64,000 bases of DNA from assembly GCF_002001165.1 (NCBI RefSeq), contig NZ_MUNQ01000026.1:185988-249987 (forward strand), written 5' to 3'. Shown piece after piece: positions 27,813-36,973 of this stretch. The stretch comes from Rhodanobacter sp. C05. Lineage in GTDB: Bacteria; Pseudomonadota; Gammaproteobacteria; Xanthomonadales; Rhodanobacteraceae. The position numbers were made by a program, and so were the translations under genes. Positions within the stretch are counted from its first letter, which is position 1; each line of letters starts with the position of its first letter. Below the pieces are notes generated by a model. That model saw only the letters and a program-made list of their open reading frames with translations, was not told the origin of the DNA and ran no database searches.

Positions 27813-29255
27813 ATGAACGCCGTTACCAAAGAAACCACCCACGACTACAAGGTCGCCGACCTCTCGCTCGCCGACTGGGGCCGCAAGGAACTGGACATCG
27901 CCGAGCACGAGATGCCGGGCCTGATGTCGATCCGGAAGAAGCACGCCGCCACGTTGCCGCTGAAGGGCGTGCGCGTGACCGGCTCGCTGCACATGACGAT
28001 CCAGACCGCGGTGCTGATCGAGACGCTGAAGGACATCGGCGCCGACGTGCGCTGGGCCTCGTGCAACATCTTCTCGACCCAGGACCACGCCGCCGCCGCG
28101 ATCGCCGTCACTGGCACGCCCGTGTTCGCCTGGAAGGGCGAGACACTGGAGGAATACTGGGACTGCACGCTCGACGCGCTGACCTTCCCCGGCAAGGGCG
28201 CCGACAAGTACCTCGGTCCGGAGCTGGTGGTCGATGACGGTGGCGACGTGACCCTGCTGATCCACAAGGGCTACGAGCTGGAGAATGGCTCGAAGTGGGT
28301 CGACGAGAAGGCTTCCTCGCATGAGGAACAGGTGATCAAGAACCTGCTCAAGCGCGTGCACGCCGAACGCCCGGGCTTCTGGCACACCGTGGTGCGCGAC
28401 TGGAAGGGTGTCTCCGAGGAGACCACCACCGGCGTGCATCGCCTGTACCAGCTGGCCGAGGCCAAGTCGCTGCTGATCCCCGCGATCAACGTCAACGACT
28501 CGGTGACCAAGAGCAAGTTCGACAACCTGTACGGCTGCCGCGAATCGCTGGCCGATGGCCTGAAGCGCGCGATGGACGTGATGCTGGCGGGCAAGGTCGC
28601 CGTGGTCTGCGGCTACGGCGACGTCGGCAAGGGCTGCGCGCATAGCTTGCGTGCCTACGGCTCGCGCGTGGTGGTCACCGAGATCGATCCGATCAACGCG
28701 CTGCAGGCGGCGATGGAAGGCTTCGAGGTCAACACGGTTGAATCGACCCTGGGCCGCGGCGACATCTACGTCACCACCACCGGCAACAAGGACGTGCTGA
28801 CGCTGGATCACCTGAAGGCGATGAAGGATCAGGCGATCGTCTGCAACATCGGCCACTTCGACAACGAGATCCAGGTCGACGCGCTGAATGCGATGGCCGG
28901 CGTGACGAAGATCAACATCAAGCCGCAGGTGGACAAGTACGTGTTCGCCGATGGCCGCGCGATCTTCCTGCTGGCCGAAGGCCGCCTGGTGAATCTCGGC
29001 TGCGCCACCGGCCACCCGAGCTTCGTGATGTCCAACTCGTTCTCCAACCAGACCCTGGCACAGATCGACCTGTGGGCGAACAAGGACACGTACGAGCCGA
29101 AGGTCTACATCCTGCCGAAGAAGCTCGACGAGGAAGTCGCGCGTCTGCACCTGGAGAAGATCGGCGTGAAGCTGACCACGCTCACCAAGGAGCAGGCAGG
29201 CTATCTCGGCGTGCCGGTTGAAGGTCCGTACAAGCCGGATCATTACCGCTACTGA
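27813..29255 (+). CDS. ahcY: Adenosylhomocysteinase
   Basis: 480 residues. It splits S-adenosylhomocysteine to homocysteine and adenosine, removing the inhibitor of SAM-dependent methyl transfer. The NAD-binding loop [11 protein letters not shown] near 265 is intact, together with [28 protein letters not shown] and the C-terminal YKPDHYRY, which reaches across the dimer. It is controlled by the SAH riboswitch in front of it and closed by a strong terminator. metF, the next methyl-cycle gene, is 1.2 kb downstream, after the convergent GST-like gene. Confidence 0.98.
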   Translation: MNAVTKETTHDYKVADLSLADWGRKELDIAEHEMPGLMSIRKKHAATLPLKGVRVTGSLHMTIQTAVLIETLKDIGADVRWASCNIFSTQDHAAAAIAVTGTPVFAWKGETLEEYWDCTLDALTFPGKGADKYLGPELVVDDGGDVTLLIHKGYELENGSKWVDEKASSHEEQVIKNLLKRVHAERPGFWHTVVRDWKGVSEETTTGVHRLYQLAEAKSLLIPAINVNDSVTKSKFDNLYGCRESLADGLKRAMDVMLAGKVAVVCGYGDVGKGCAHSLRAYGSRVVVTEIDPINALQAAMEGFEVNTVESTLGRGDIYVTTTGNKDVLTLDHLKAMKDQAIVCNIGHFDNEIQVDALNAMAGVTKINIKPQVDKYVFADGRAIFLLAEGRLVNLGCATGHPSFVMSNSFSNQTLAQIDLWANKDTYEPKVYILPKKLDEEVARLHLEKIGVKLTTLTKEQAGYLGVPVEGPYKPDHYRY

Positions 29256-29282
29256 GTCACGGAAAAACCTGAGCAATACCCG

Positions 29283-29313
29283 GAAGGGCGCATTTATTGC
29301 GCCCTTCTTTGTT
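29283..29313 (+). terminator. Rho-independent terminator of ahcY
   Basis: A perfect 10-bp stem (GAAGGGCGCA / TGCGCCCTTC) with a TTTAT loop is followed by TTTGTT. It lies 28 bases after the ahcY stop and in front of the convergent GST-like gene. Confidence 0.88.
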
Positions 29314-29357
29314 CATGCGCAGCAGCTTTCTGAATGCCTCAATGCGCGTCGCCAGTG

Positions 29358-30320
29358 TTATCCGGCGAGAAACGCCGCCGGCACATAACGCACCTTGCCG
29401 ATACCCGCGAACCAGCGCAGCTTGAGATACGCAGGCAGACCTCGCACCAGAGTCCAGCGGTTCACTGGATGGATATCGTTGTGCGCCACCTGCAAATGTG
29501 ATGGCTCGACGGGCATCACCGTGGTCGACACGGATCGCATCCAGTTCACCTTCCCGCGCATGCTGCCGCGCCGTTGCCGTTGCGCCTGGATCAGCTCCTC
29601 GTACGGAAATGCCACGTCGCGTCCATGCTCTCGAAACAAACGTTCCTGCCAGACGAACAGCGACTGCAACTGCGGGTGATCCGCAAAGTGCGGCACGATC
29701 CGCAGCGGTCGCAGCAGCGACGCCAGAGTGATATCCGCCGCACTGAAACGACCGCCGACCAGGAAGCCGCCGCACTCCAGTTGCGCGGCAATCGGAACCA
29801 GTTGCGCCTCCAGCGCCTCGTATACCCGATCCTCGCGGTTGTAGTGAAAGCGGAAACGCAGAGTCAGCATGGCGCCCAGCACGGGTGCGGCCAGCGCACG
29901 CCATACCGGCCGTGTGAACAGGCCACCGGCGACATTCGGCATGAACAGCCGCGACAGCACGTTCGGGCACTCCATGATCAGCTGGGTGTAACCCAGCCGG
30001 CGTGCGTGCAGCCCGAGCGTGGAGTCGAGCCGCAGCATCCATTGCCATACCGCTTCACGCTCGACCGGATCAGCGGGCAACAGGGCGTGCTCCGGATAGG
30101 TCTCGTCGAGGTAACGGATGATCGGCGAGGAATCGCTGATCGCCACGCCGGTGGCGGTGTCGTGGATCAACGGCACCGTTTGCGCACATGCAAAGCGCTG
30201 CATTTCCTTCTTGTTGAAGGCAACGATGTCGATGCCGCGCCATTCGAGCTGCTTGAAATCCAGTGCCCAACGCACCTTTTCCACGTAGTGCGACCAGTGC
30301 AGCTTGTACAGCTCGATCAT
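29358..30320 (-). CDS. Glutathione S-transferase family protein
   Basis: 320 residues. An N-terminal thioredoxin-fold GST domain (IELYKLHWSHYVEKVRWAL, then the cis-Pro loop TVPLIHD and the ISDSSPIIRYLDE glutathione-binding motif) is followed by an all-alpha domain with FLVGGRFSAADITLASLL near 195, the GST N-cap. It is about 100 residues longer than a classical GST. The start ATG 30320 has AAGGAGG six bases upstream, an excellent site; the ORF extends to 30383 but needlessly. It is divergent from metF. Substrate unknown; the extra C-terminal 90 residues are not recognised. Confidence 0.85.
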   Translation of the reverse strand: MIELYKLHWSHYVEKVRWALDFKQLEWRGIDIVAFNKKEMQRFACAQTVPLIHDTATGVAISDSSPIIRYLDETYPEHALLPADPVEREAVWQWMLRLDSTLGLHARRLGYTQLIMECPNVLSRLFMPNVAGGLFTRPVWRALAAPVLGAMLTLRFRFHYNREDRVYEALEAQLVPIAAQLECGGFLVGGRFSAADITLASLLRPLRIVPHFADHPQLQSLFVWQERLFREHGRDVAFPYEELIQAQRQRRGSMRGKVNWMRSVSTTVMPVEPSHLQVAHNDIHPVNRWTLVRGLPAYLKLRWFAGIGKVRYVPAAFLAG

Positions 30321-30406
30321 GAGCGCCCTCCTTGTCGAACCATCGCAATGGGGCCGCCATACCGATGCCGCAAGCCGCCGCATGGCAACGGTACGGAATC
30401 AATCAC

Positions 30407-30441
30407 ATATATCGCTTCATCGCGAGATAGAGATATATACT
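30407..30441 (+). promoter_or_regulatory. metF promoter with an imperfect palindromic operator
   Basis: ATATATC at 30407-30413 is mirrored by GATATAT at 30432-30438, with CGCG at the centre; 12 of 16 positions match across the 32-base palindrome. Its right arm overlaps TATACT at 30436-30441, a good -10 box 30 bases before the metF ATG. Such placement fits a repressor. SahR-like ArsR regulators of the methionine cycle are a possible binder by analogy only; no regulator gene is in the window. Confidence 0.45.
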
Positions 30442-30471
30442 TGCCGGTATCGTCCATCTGGAACCTCTGCG

Positions 30472-31296
30472 ATGCCGGCCATCAGCTTCGAATTCTTCCC
30501 ACCCAAGACCGACGAGCAGCGCACGCAGCTGGATCGCGCCGCTCAGGTACTGAAGGCCTACCAGCCGGAGTACGCCTCGGTCACCTTCGGTGCGGGCGGC
30601 TCGACGCTGAGTTACACCGGCGACACCGTGGCACGGCTACATGTGCAGCATGGTCTCAATGTGGCGCCGCACCTGTCCTGCGTGGGCGGCACGCGCGCCG
30701 AACTGGCTACCTTGCTGGACGAATACCGTACGGCCGGCTACCGCCGCATCGTCGCGCTGCGTGGTGACATGCCTTCGGGCATGGCCACGGCGGGCGACTT
30801 CCGCTACGCCGCCGAGCTGGTGGGCTTCATCCGTGAGCACTGTGGCGACCACTTCCATATCGAAGTGGCGGCGTATCCGGAAACCCACCCGCAGGCGGAC
30901 GATGCGTTGCGCGACCTGCAGCACTTCAAGGCGAAGATCGACGCCGGCGCGAACGGTGCAATCACCCAGTATTTCTTCAACCCTGACGCGTATTTCCGCT
31001 TCGTCGACGATGTGCGCAGGCTCGGCGTGGATGTGCCGATCGTGCCGGGCATCATGCCGATCGCCAATTACACCCAGCTGAAGCGTTTCTCCGACATGTG
31101 CGGTGCCGAGATTCCGCGCTGGATCGCCAAACGCATGCAGGCGCACGGCGATGACGCCGATTCGATCCGCGCACTGGGTGCCGAGGTGGTGGCCCAGCTG
31201 TGCCGGCGCCTGCTCGATGGCGGTGCACCGGGGCTGCACTTCTACACGCTCAACCGCGCCCGGGCGACGCAATCGGTGCTGCAGCAGCTTTCCTGA
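30472..31296 (+). CDS. metF: 5,10-methylenetetrahydrofolate reductase
   Basis: 274 residues. It reduces methylene-THF to methyl-THF with FAD and NAD(P)H, supplying the methyl group for methionine synthesis. The family pattern is clear: ISFEFFPPKT at the start, SVTFGAGGSTLSYT, the folate/FAD strands HLSCVGGTRAEL and ALRGDMPSG, then KIDAGANGAITQYFFN and VPGIMPI. The frame runs upstream but the ATG at 30472 gives the conserved N-terminus. It is followed by a small secreted protein and ilvE. Confidence 0.95.
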   Translation: MPAISFEFFPPKTDEQRTQLDRAAQVLKAYQPEYASVTFGAGGSTLSYTGDTVARLHVQHGLNVAPHLSCVGGTRAELATLLDEYRTAGYRRIVALRGDMPSGMATAGDFRYAAELVGFIREHCGDHFHIEVAAYPETHPQADDALRDLQHFKAKIDAGANGAITQYFFNPDAYFRFVDDVRRLGVDVPIVPGIMPIANYTQLKRFSDMCGAEIPRWIAKRMQAHGDDADSIRALGAEVVAQLCRRLLDGGAPGLHFYTLNRARATQSVLQQLS

Positions 31297-31321
31297 GCCG
31301 GCGGACGGGTATGCTTGCGGG

Positions 31322-31927
31322 ATGCGCCGGTTAGCTGCCTTGCTGTGCCTCCTCTTGCTCGCCTTCGCCTGGACTGTGCCTGCGATGGCGCAGACCGAGA
31401 TTCATCGTTGCGTCGGTGCGGACGGCCATCCGCTGTTCACCGACCAGCCCTGTGCCGCCTTGCAGGCCACGCCGGTCAGCCCCGCGGCCGTGGCCAACGT
31501 CAGCAACTTGTCGAGCGTGCCGCCGCCCATCATGTGTGCGGCGAATCTCGGTGAATTGCGCCAGAGCGTGATCGATGCCTTTGCCAGTCACGACGCCAAC
31601 CGGTTGGCCGGCCTGATGCTGTGGGGCGGCTACGGTCGTGGTGCGGCGATTGCGGACATCCGTTCGCTGGGTTCCCTGATGAGGCAGCCATTGCTCGATA
31701 TCAGTCCTGCCGATGATCCGGCGTCCTCTGCCAGCAGCGCAGCGAAGCCCGCACCGGCCGGCAGCATGGCCGATCCGTTTGATCCGGCGCCGGCTGTCGC
31801 CACACCAGTCTCCGGCAACCAGCTGGTACTGCACACGACCGGCAGCGATGGCAACGGCGACCCGCGGGAATTGCGCTTTGACATCGTGCGCCGAGCCGGC
31901 TGCCTGTGGCTGCGCAACGCGGATTGA
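31322..31927 (+). CDS. Secreted DUF4124-like protein
   Basis: 201 residues with a signal peptide (LAALLCLLLLAFAWTVPAMA, cleavage near 23). The mature start, EIHRCVGADGHPLFTDQPC, has the Cys pair and 'G-x-x-x-F-T-D-x-P' pattern of DUF4124-type periplasmic domains. The rest is low in features, with an Ala/Pro/Ser-rich linker near 130-160 and a closing REL-RFDIV strand with one Cys. Function unknown. It starts 25 bases after metF and ends 43 before ilvE. Confidence 0.75.
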   Translation: MRRLAALLCLLLLAFAWTVPAMAQTEIHRCVGADGHPLFTDQPCAALQATPVSPAAVANVSNLSSVPPPIMCAANLGELRQSVIDAFASHDANRLAGLMLWGGYGRGAAIADIRSLGSLMRQPLLDISPADDPASSASSAAKPAPAGSMADPFDPAPAVATPVSGNQLVLHTTGSDGNGDPRELRFDIVRRAGCLWLRNAD

Positions 31928-31970
31928 ATCCCCAGCAGGTATCATGGGCAGTCCCCATTGGAGAAGCGAC

Positions 31971-32888
31971 ATGGCGCAGCAATACCCCGAGTGGATCTGG
32001 CAGAACGGAAGCATCAAGCCATGGGCCGAGGCGACCACGCATGTGATGTCGCACGCGCTGCATTACGGTTCATCAGTCTTCGAGGGCATCCGCAGCTACG
32101 CCACACCCGATGGCGCCGCGATCTTCCGGCTCACCGATCATCTCAACCGGCTGTACCAGTCCGCCAAGATCTACGACATGGTGCTGCCTTACTCGGCCGA
32201 TGAACTGGCTGCGGCCTGCCGTACGGTGATCCAGAAGAACGGCCTCGGCGCCGCCTATCTGCGCCCGGTCGCGTACCGCGGACTGGGCGGCTTTGGATTG
32301 TCGGCCGAAACGCCGATCGACGTTGCCGTGGCAGCGTGGCCCATGGGGCCGTACCTCGGGCCGGAGGCGCTGGAGAATGGCATCACCGCCTGCGTGTCGA
32401 GCTGGCAGCGCTTCGCACCCAACACCATCCCGGCCGGCGCCAAGGCCGGCGGCAATTATCTGTCCGGCCAGCTGATCGCGCGTGAGGCGCGCCGGCTCGG
32501 CTTCGGCGAAGGCATTGCACTCGCCTCCAGCGGCCTGCTCAGCGAAGGTGCCGGCGAGAACCTGTTCCTGGTGTTCGACGGCGTACTGCACACGACACCG
32601 GCCAGCGCCTCGATCCTCACCGGCATCACCCGCGACACGCTGAAGACGCTGGCGCGCGAAGACGGTATCGAGGTGGTCGAGCGTGACCTGCCGCGCGAAT
32701 ACCTGTATCTGGCCGACGAGATCCTGATGTGCGGCACCGCCGCCGAAGTCACGCCGATCCGCGCAGTCGACGGCAAGCAGATCGGCAACGGTACGGCTGG
32801 CCGCGTCACCCGCCGCCTGCAGGAGTTGTTCTTCGGCCTGTTCGATGGCCGCACCCACGACAAGTGGGGTTGGCTGGAACCAGTCTGA
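31971..32888 (+). CDS. ilvE: Branched-chain amino acid aminotransferase
   Basis: 305 residues, class IV PLP-dependent aminotransferase, which makes Leu, Ile and Val from their keto acids. The PLP Lys is in PAGAKAGGNYLSGQL, matching E. coli IlvE, and the opening HYGSSVFEGIRSY and EGAGENLFLVFDG are conserved. Start ATG 31971 has GGAGAAG seven bases upstream. A bidirectional terminator follows. Confidence 0.95.
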   Translation: MAQQYPEWIWQNGSIKPWAEATTHVMSHALHYGSSVFEGIRSYATPDGAAIFRLTDHLNRLYQSAKIYDMVLPYSADELAAACRTVIQKNGLGAAYLRPVAYRGLGGFGLSAETPIDVAVAAWPMGPYLGPEALENGITACVSSWQRFAPNTIPAGAKAGGNYLSGQLIAREARRLGFGEGIALASSGLLSEGAGENLFLVFDGVLHTTPASASILTGITRDTLKTLAREDGIEVVERDLPREYLYLADEILMCGTAAEVTPIRAVDGKQIGNGTAGRVTRRLQELFFGLFDGRTHDKWGWLEPV

Positions 32889-32905
32889 GGAAAGCCTGGT
32901 GCCAG

Positions 32906-32938
32906 AAAAACGCCCCGCAGTGCGGGGCGTTTTTCTTT
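32906..32938. terminator. Bidirectional terminator between ilvE and the sensor kinase gene
   Basis: A GC-rich stem (CGCCCCG / CGGGGCG) is flanked by AAAAA on the left and TTTTTCTTT on the right, so it can end transcription from either side. It lies between the convergent stops at 32888 and 32957. Confidence 0.88.
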
Positions 32939-32956
32939 ATGGAATCCGGACCGGCT

Positions 32957-34240
32957 TCAACTGAAGACGATGCTGGCGATCGCGCCGTTCGCATCGCTGC
33001 GCGGACGCATCGAGACATCCCAGCCATACAGTTCGCACAACCGGCGCACGATCGCCAGGCCAAGGCCGGCACCGCTGCCGCCGGCACCTTCGCCGCGCAC
33101 GCCGCGCTGGAACAGGCGCTCGGCATCCTCCGGCTTGATCCCGGGGCCGGTGTCGATCACCTCGATGCGCCCCTGACCCACCTCGACCCGTACGCTGCCT
33201 TCGAGCGTGTACTTGATCGCGTTGCCGATCAGGTTGGTCAGCGCTACCGACAATACCGAGGCCGGTGCATTGATGCTGACCAGTTCGTTGACCGTCAGAT
33301 CGATGGTCAGCGGCTTGCCGCGCATCTGCGGGCGCTGGCTCTCGATCACGTCGGCCGCGACCTTGCCGACCTCGGTGGTTTCGCCACGGGTCGGGCCACG
33401 CCGTTCGGCACGCGACAGCAGCAGCAATGCCTCGATCAGCTCGGTCGCCTGGCGCGAAGCGCGCTCGATGCGCTTCAGCCGCTCGCTCAGCTTCTCGGTG
33501 AGATCGGGCGAACCCTGCAGCAGTTCGGTGGTACTGGCGATCACCGCCAGCGGCGTGCGCAGCTCATGGCTCACGTCGGAATTGAACTCGCGATCCCGCT
33601 CGACCATCGCGGTGAGCCGTGCCGAGTATTCATCCAGCGCGTGTGCCAGCTCGCCCACTTCGTCGTCGGCGAAATGCGGTGCCAGCGGCTCGGCCTTGCC
33701 GGCCTTGCGGAAATCGCGCAGACGGTTGGCCAGCTCGCTCACAGGCTTGAGCACCTTGCGCGAAAGCCACATGCCAAGCACCAGCGAGAGCAGACCGAAC
33801 AGGAACACCGCGCCGATCACACTTATCAGCAGCTGCCGTTTGCCCAGTTCGTCGCGCGATACGTCATAGCGCAGAAAACTGATCACGCCGTCCTGTCGCC
33901 GCACAGCCAGCTTGTAGCGCTTGATCTGGCCGTCCGCACCGGTTTCGGCGATGTCGTGTACGCCAGTTCCCAGCTGTTGCCAGTTCAATGGCGCCTTGTA
34001 GATCGTGCGATCACTCCACGTCCACGCCTTGACGATGTTGAAATGCGGGATCTGCGTGGGATCCGCACGCACCTGCGCATTGAGGTTGTCGACCTCGTCC
34101 TGCAGGCTCGCCGTGACCAGTTGATCCTCCACCTTGGCGCGCACATTCAACGCAGCCACGGCAAACAACGCGCTGAGGCCGAAGCCGAACAACGCGAAGG
34201 AGACGATCAATCGAAACCGAAGCTTACGCCTGGACTGCAT
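32957..34240 (-). CDS. Sensor histidine kinase
   Basis: 428 residues. Membrane helix at about 12-34 (LIVSFALFGFGLSALFAVAAL), a periplasmic sensor of roughly 130 residues without recognised fold, second helix near 165-188 (LLISVIGAVFLFGLLSLVLGMWL), HAMP linker, then HisKA with the phospho-acceptor His near 225 in SDVSHELRTPLAV and a HATPase with NLIGNAIKYT, DTGPGIKPEDAERLF and GAGLGLAIV. Start ATG 34240 overlaps the end of the response regulator gene by 17 bases, so the two are translated together. Signal unknown; no N-terminal PAS domain. Confidence 0.92.
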   Translation of the reverse strand: MQSRRKLRFRLIVSFALFGFGLSALFAVAALNVRAKVEDQLVTASLQDEVDNLNAQVRADPTQIPHFNIVKAWTWSDRTIYKAPLNWQQLGTGVHDIAETGADGQIKRYKLAVRRQDGVISFLRYDVSRDELGKRQLLISVIGAVFLFGLLSLVLGMWLSRKVLKPVSELANRLRDFRKAGKAEPLAPHFADDEVGELAHALDEYSARLTAMVERDREFNSDVSHELRTPLAVIASTTELLQGSPDLTEKLSERLKRIERASRQATELIEALLLLSRAERRGPTRGETTEVGKVAADVIESQRPQMRGKPLTIDLTVNELVSINAPASVLSVALTNLIGNAIKYTLEGSVRVEVGQGRIEVIDTGPGIKPEDAERLFQRGVRGEGAGGSGAGLGLAIVRRLCELYGWDVSMRPRSDANGAIASIVFS

Positions 34241-34910
34241 CCGGCTCGACCATCCGATAGCCAATGCCGTGCCGCGTATGGATCAGCGGCTTCTCGAACG
34301 GTTTGTCGATGGCGGCGCGCAGGCCGTGGATATGCACGCGCAACGAATCGCTGTCCGGCAGCTCCTCACCCCAGACGCGCTGTTCCAGATCCTGCCGGGT
34401 AACCACCGACGGACTCGCCTCCATCAATGCCTGCAGCAGCTTCAGGCCGATCGGATTCAACTGGATCGACTTGCCCTCGCGATTCACGGTGAGTGTGTCC
34501 AGGTTGAAAGTGAGGTCGGCCACCTTCAGCACGCGACTCTGCGGACCCTTGCCGCGACGTGCCAGCACTTCCAGCCGCGCGGACAATTCCTGCAGCGCGA
34601 ACGGCTTGGTCATGTAGTCGTCGGCCCCGGATTCGAAACCGGTGAGCTTCTGCTCCAGCGCATCGCGCGCGGTCAGCATCAGGATCGGGGTCTGCTTGTG
34701 CGCCTCGTGACGCAGCTTGCGCGCCACTTCCAGGCCGTCCATGCCCGGCAACGTGAGATCCAGCACGATCACGTCGAAATCGTGCACCACCGCCAGATGC
34801 AGCCCGGTGACACCGTCGCCGGCGAAGTCCACCACGTGGCCACGGTCTTCCAGATAATCGCCGATGTTGGTCGCGATATCGCTATTGTCTTCAATCACCA
34901 GAACGCGCAT
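34224..34910 (-). CDS. OmpR/PhoP-family response regulator
   Basis: 228 residues. Receiver domain with the acidic pair in VIEDNSD, phospho-acceptor Asp51 in VIVLDLTLPGMDG, Thr in LMLTARD and Lys in DYMTKPF, followed by a winged-helix output domain (RQDLEQRVWGEELPDSDSLRVHIHGLRAAIDKPF and HTRHGIGYRM). GGAG lies six bases before the ATG. Partner of the kinase gene downstream. A near-perfect palindrome 41-61 bases upstream may be its own operator. Confidence 0.93.
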   Translation of the reverse strand: MRVLVIEDNSDIATNIGDYLEDRGHVVDFAGDGVTGLHLAVVHDFDVIVLDLTLPGMDGLEVARKLRHEAHKQTPILMLTARDALEQKLTGFESGADDYMTKPFALQELSARLEVLARRGKGPQSRVLKVADLTFNLDTLTVNREGKSIQLNPIGLKLLQALMEASPSVVTRQDLEQRVWGEELPDSDSLRVHIHGLRAAIDKPFEKPLIHTRHGIGYRMVEPDAVQA

Positions 34911-34950
34911 GTGTCACTCCTGCGCAGCCGGCACACAGGACGGCTGAAGG

Positions 34951-34971
34951 TGCAAGCTTAACAAGCTTGCA
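34951..34971. promoter_or_regulatory. Perfect palindrome upstream of the response regulator
   Basis: Nine-base arms (TGCAAGCTT / AAGCTTGCA) flank AAC, a 21-base dyad 41-61 bases before the regulator start codon. It lies in the promoter region of the two-component operon, so autoregulation is a reasonable inference. No T-run follows on either strand, so it is not a terminator. Confidence 0.45.
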
Positions 34972-35021
34972 TGAACGAAGCGCGCCGCTTACGGCATAAA
35001 GCTGAACACGGCTTCGTGCGG

Positions 35022-35069
35022 ACAAGAAAAAGGCCCAGATGCACGACTCGCCGTCGCCGCATCTGGGCC
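35022..35069 (-). terminator. Terminator of the blaI-blaR1 operon
   Basis: On the minus strand an 11-bp stem (GGCCCAGATGC / GCATCTGGGCC) with a 16-base loop is followed by TTTTTCTT. It lies about 195 bases after the blaR1-like stop and insulates the two-component operon. Confidence 0.85.
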
Positions 35070-35263
35070 CAAACTACTGCCCCGTTACCATCATCTGCCG
35101 TCACCCACCCTCAGCGGTTGGAATGCCATGCAAAAAACAGTGTCATCTTTATAGGGGGACCGTGGTTACGGTGCAGTTAACCGGTACTCACTTCGCCGTT
35201 AAACAGGCCACGCAACCGCACCACCATCATGATCCGAATCAGCCCTGGACCGTCTACATGGAC

Positions 35264-36973
35264 TCAATCGCCCGTATCCGCTTTATCCGGTTCACGACAG
35301 ATATGCGTTCCCGTGACAATCTGGCAGCTGACCTGCGCGCGGACTTCCCGAGTGGTGCGCAAGCCGGAAGATACCCTTCCAGTGCGCCCCGCATTCAGCG
35401 TGAACGCCAAGGTCTGACGATACCGTTGTGCTGTTGTACCCAGCTCGGGCAACGCATACTTCCATGCACGCATTGCATCGATCGCCGCCAGGTCGAACAC
35501 ACCCGCAGGCTGGGCACTGACGACACGCGGATCCCGCACATCGCCGTTGGCAGACAAGCCAAACTCGATCACCACTTGTCCTTCCACACCTTGCACGAGC
35601 GCTGCATGCGGATAAACCGGCTGGCGAATCTGTAATGGTGTAGGCGCCAGTGCTCTGGATGAAGCCGCGGGAACAGCCGGCTCGGTAACGACCATCAAGG
35701 ACTCGTCGTGACGAACTGGCGCCAGATCAGCAATCCGCAACGAGACCCGCAGCGGCATGACGCCAATCGACGCAATCGGCAGCGATGCAGCAACCGGATC
35801 CGTACTGTCCGGCATTGACGCCACACTCTCGATCGGCCGCAGCGCCTCGGCGTGCATCAATGCCAGATCGGCCGGATGCCACCTGACATCGGCCCGCGTC
35901 AACGACAATTCCAATGGAATCCACACCGACTGCAGTTGCGCAGCCACGCCGGCAAGGCTTTGTCGCAGATGGTTCTGCTTCCACTCAAGCCGCAACGTAA
36001 GCGCCACCAGCGCAGCACCGAGCAACACCGCTACAAAGCGGGCCGGCGTGCGCAGTAATGCGCCTTCACGCTCGGGCATGACCATGTGCTGCACGCGATC
36101 CAGCAGCACGCCACCACTGGCCGCCAGCAGCAAAGAGCCATGCCGTTCGCGCAATTCACCGAGTTCAGCCAACGCCGTCACGAACACATGCCGGCTGCCA
36201 CCACTGACCGAAAGCGCCAGTTCGTCGCAGCAGATCTCTCGCTCATTGCGCACATCGCGCGAAATCCAGTGCACTACCGGATGATAGAAACACAGTGTCT
36301 CGAGAACGACCTGGAACAGATTGGCGAGCGGATCCCAGCGCCGCAAATGTGCCAGCTCGTGGGCAAGGATCAGTTCGATCTGTGTCGCAGGAAAATTGCA
36401 TACCACCGCCAGTGGCAGCAGGATCACCGGCCGTATCCAGCCCACCACGGCCGGCGTGGCAATGACCTTGCTGCACAATACGGTAACGCGCCGACGTAAG
36501 CCGAAACCTGCAGCCATCGCGGCAACCTGATGCTGCCATTCCGGGATCAATGTGGCCATCCGCACCAGGGCCTTCAGCCCACGCCATTGACGCCATGCCC
36601 GCAGCGACAGCAGCAGCACGCCGGCCGACCATGCCAGTGCCAGCCATGGCAGCAGCCCATCCAGGCCGGCATCCCATGTTCGAGCGGTCGTGCCGAGCTC
36701 GACGCCTTGGCCACTCGCGGCAGGAGTCACCACGTCCGTGGCTGCCTGAATGACTGCGGGTGCTGCTTCGAGCAGCCGCCACAAGGTCAGCAACGGGCAC
36801 AAGGCAAGTGCCAGCAGGATGACCATGCCGAAACGATAACGTGCCTCACCGCGAGGCAACGCCATGCGTGCCGCGGCATACAGCAACCCCAGCAATGCCC
36901 CCTGCCAGACGAAGTGCAGCAGTGTCCAGCCGATCACCCGTGCTCCGACCAGCATCACCGGTAGCGCGTCCAT
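35264..36973 (-). CDS. BlaR1/MecR1-like M56 family metallopeptidase with a TonB-type C-terminus
   Basis: 569 residues. Four N-terminal membrane helices surround the M56 peptidase with zinc motif HELAH (LILAHELAHLRRWDPL) near 215. After a linker of about 180 residues the C-terminus is a TonB-like domain (LQIRQPVYPHAALVQGVEGQVVIEFGLSANGDV ... FDLAAIDAMRAWKY) rather than a penicillin-binding domain. In BlaR1/MecR1, stress activates the protease, which inactivates BlaI-type repressors; the partner blaI overlaps here by one base (TGATG). The sensor input is therefore likely different from beta-lactams. Not known which genes it controls; no beta-lactamase gene is nearby. Confidence 0.87.
   Translation of the reverse strand: MDALPVMLVGARVIGWTLLHFVWQGALLGLLYAAARMALPRGEARYRFGMVILLALALCPLLTLWRLLEAAPAVIQAATDVVTPAASGQGVELGTTARTWDAGLDGLLPWLALAWSAGVLLLSLRAWRQWRGLKALVRMATLIPEWQHQVAAMAAGFGLRRRVTVLCSKVIATPAVVGWIRPVILLPLAVVCNFPATQIELILAHELAHLRRWDPLANLFQVVLETLCFYHPVVHWISRDVRNEREICCDELALSVSGGSRHVFVTALAELGELRERHGSLLLAASGGVLLDRVQHMVMPEREGALLRTPARFVAVLLGAALVALTLRLEWKQNHLRQSLAGVAAQLQSVWIPLELSLTRADVRWHPADLALMHAEALRPIESVASMPDSTDPVAASLPIASIGVMPLRVSLRIADLAPVRHDESLMVVTEPAVPAASSRALAPTPLQIRQPVYPHAALVQGVEGQVVIEFGLSANGDVRDPRVVSAQPAGVFDLAAIDAMRAWKYALPELGTTAQRYRQTLAFTLNAGRTGRVSSGLRTTREVRAQVSCQIVTGTHICREPDKADTGD

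Larger units (their letters stand above)
34911..35263. other. Intergenic region between the response regulator and blaR1-like genes
   Basis: 353 bases without a supported gene. It holds, from left to right, the palindrome at 34951-34971, the minus-strand terminator at 35022-35069 and about 190 bases of AT-richer leader-like sequence with a partial inverted repeat (GGTTA...TAACC at 35163-35182). A 17-codon minus-strand ORF lies inside but is not supported. Confidence 0.6.

Noticed and set aside
35150..35235. A 17-codon minus-strand ORF (MMVVRLRGLF...) after the blaR1-like gene
   Set aside because: No ribosome site and too short to judge; it lies before the operon terminator and may simply be untranslated 3' sequence.
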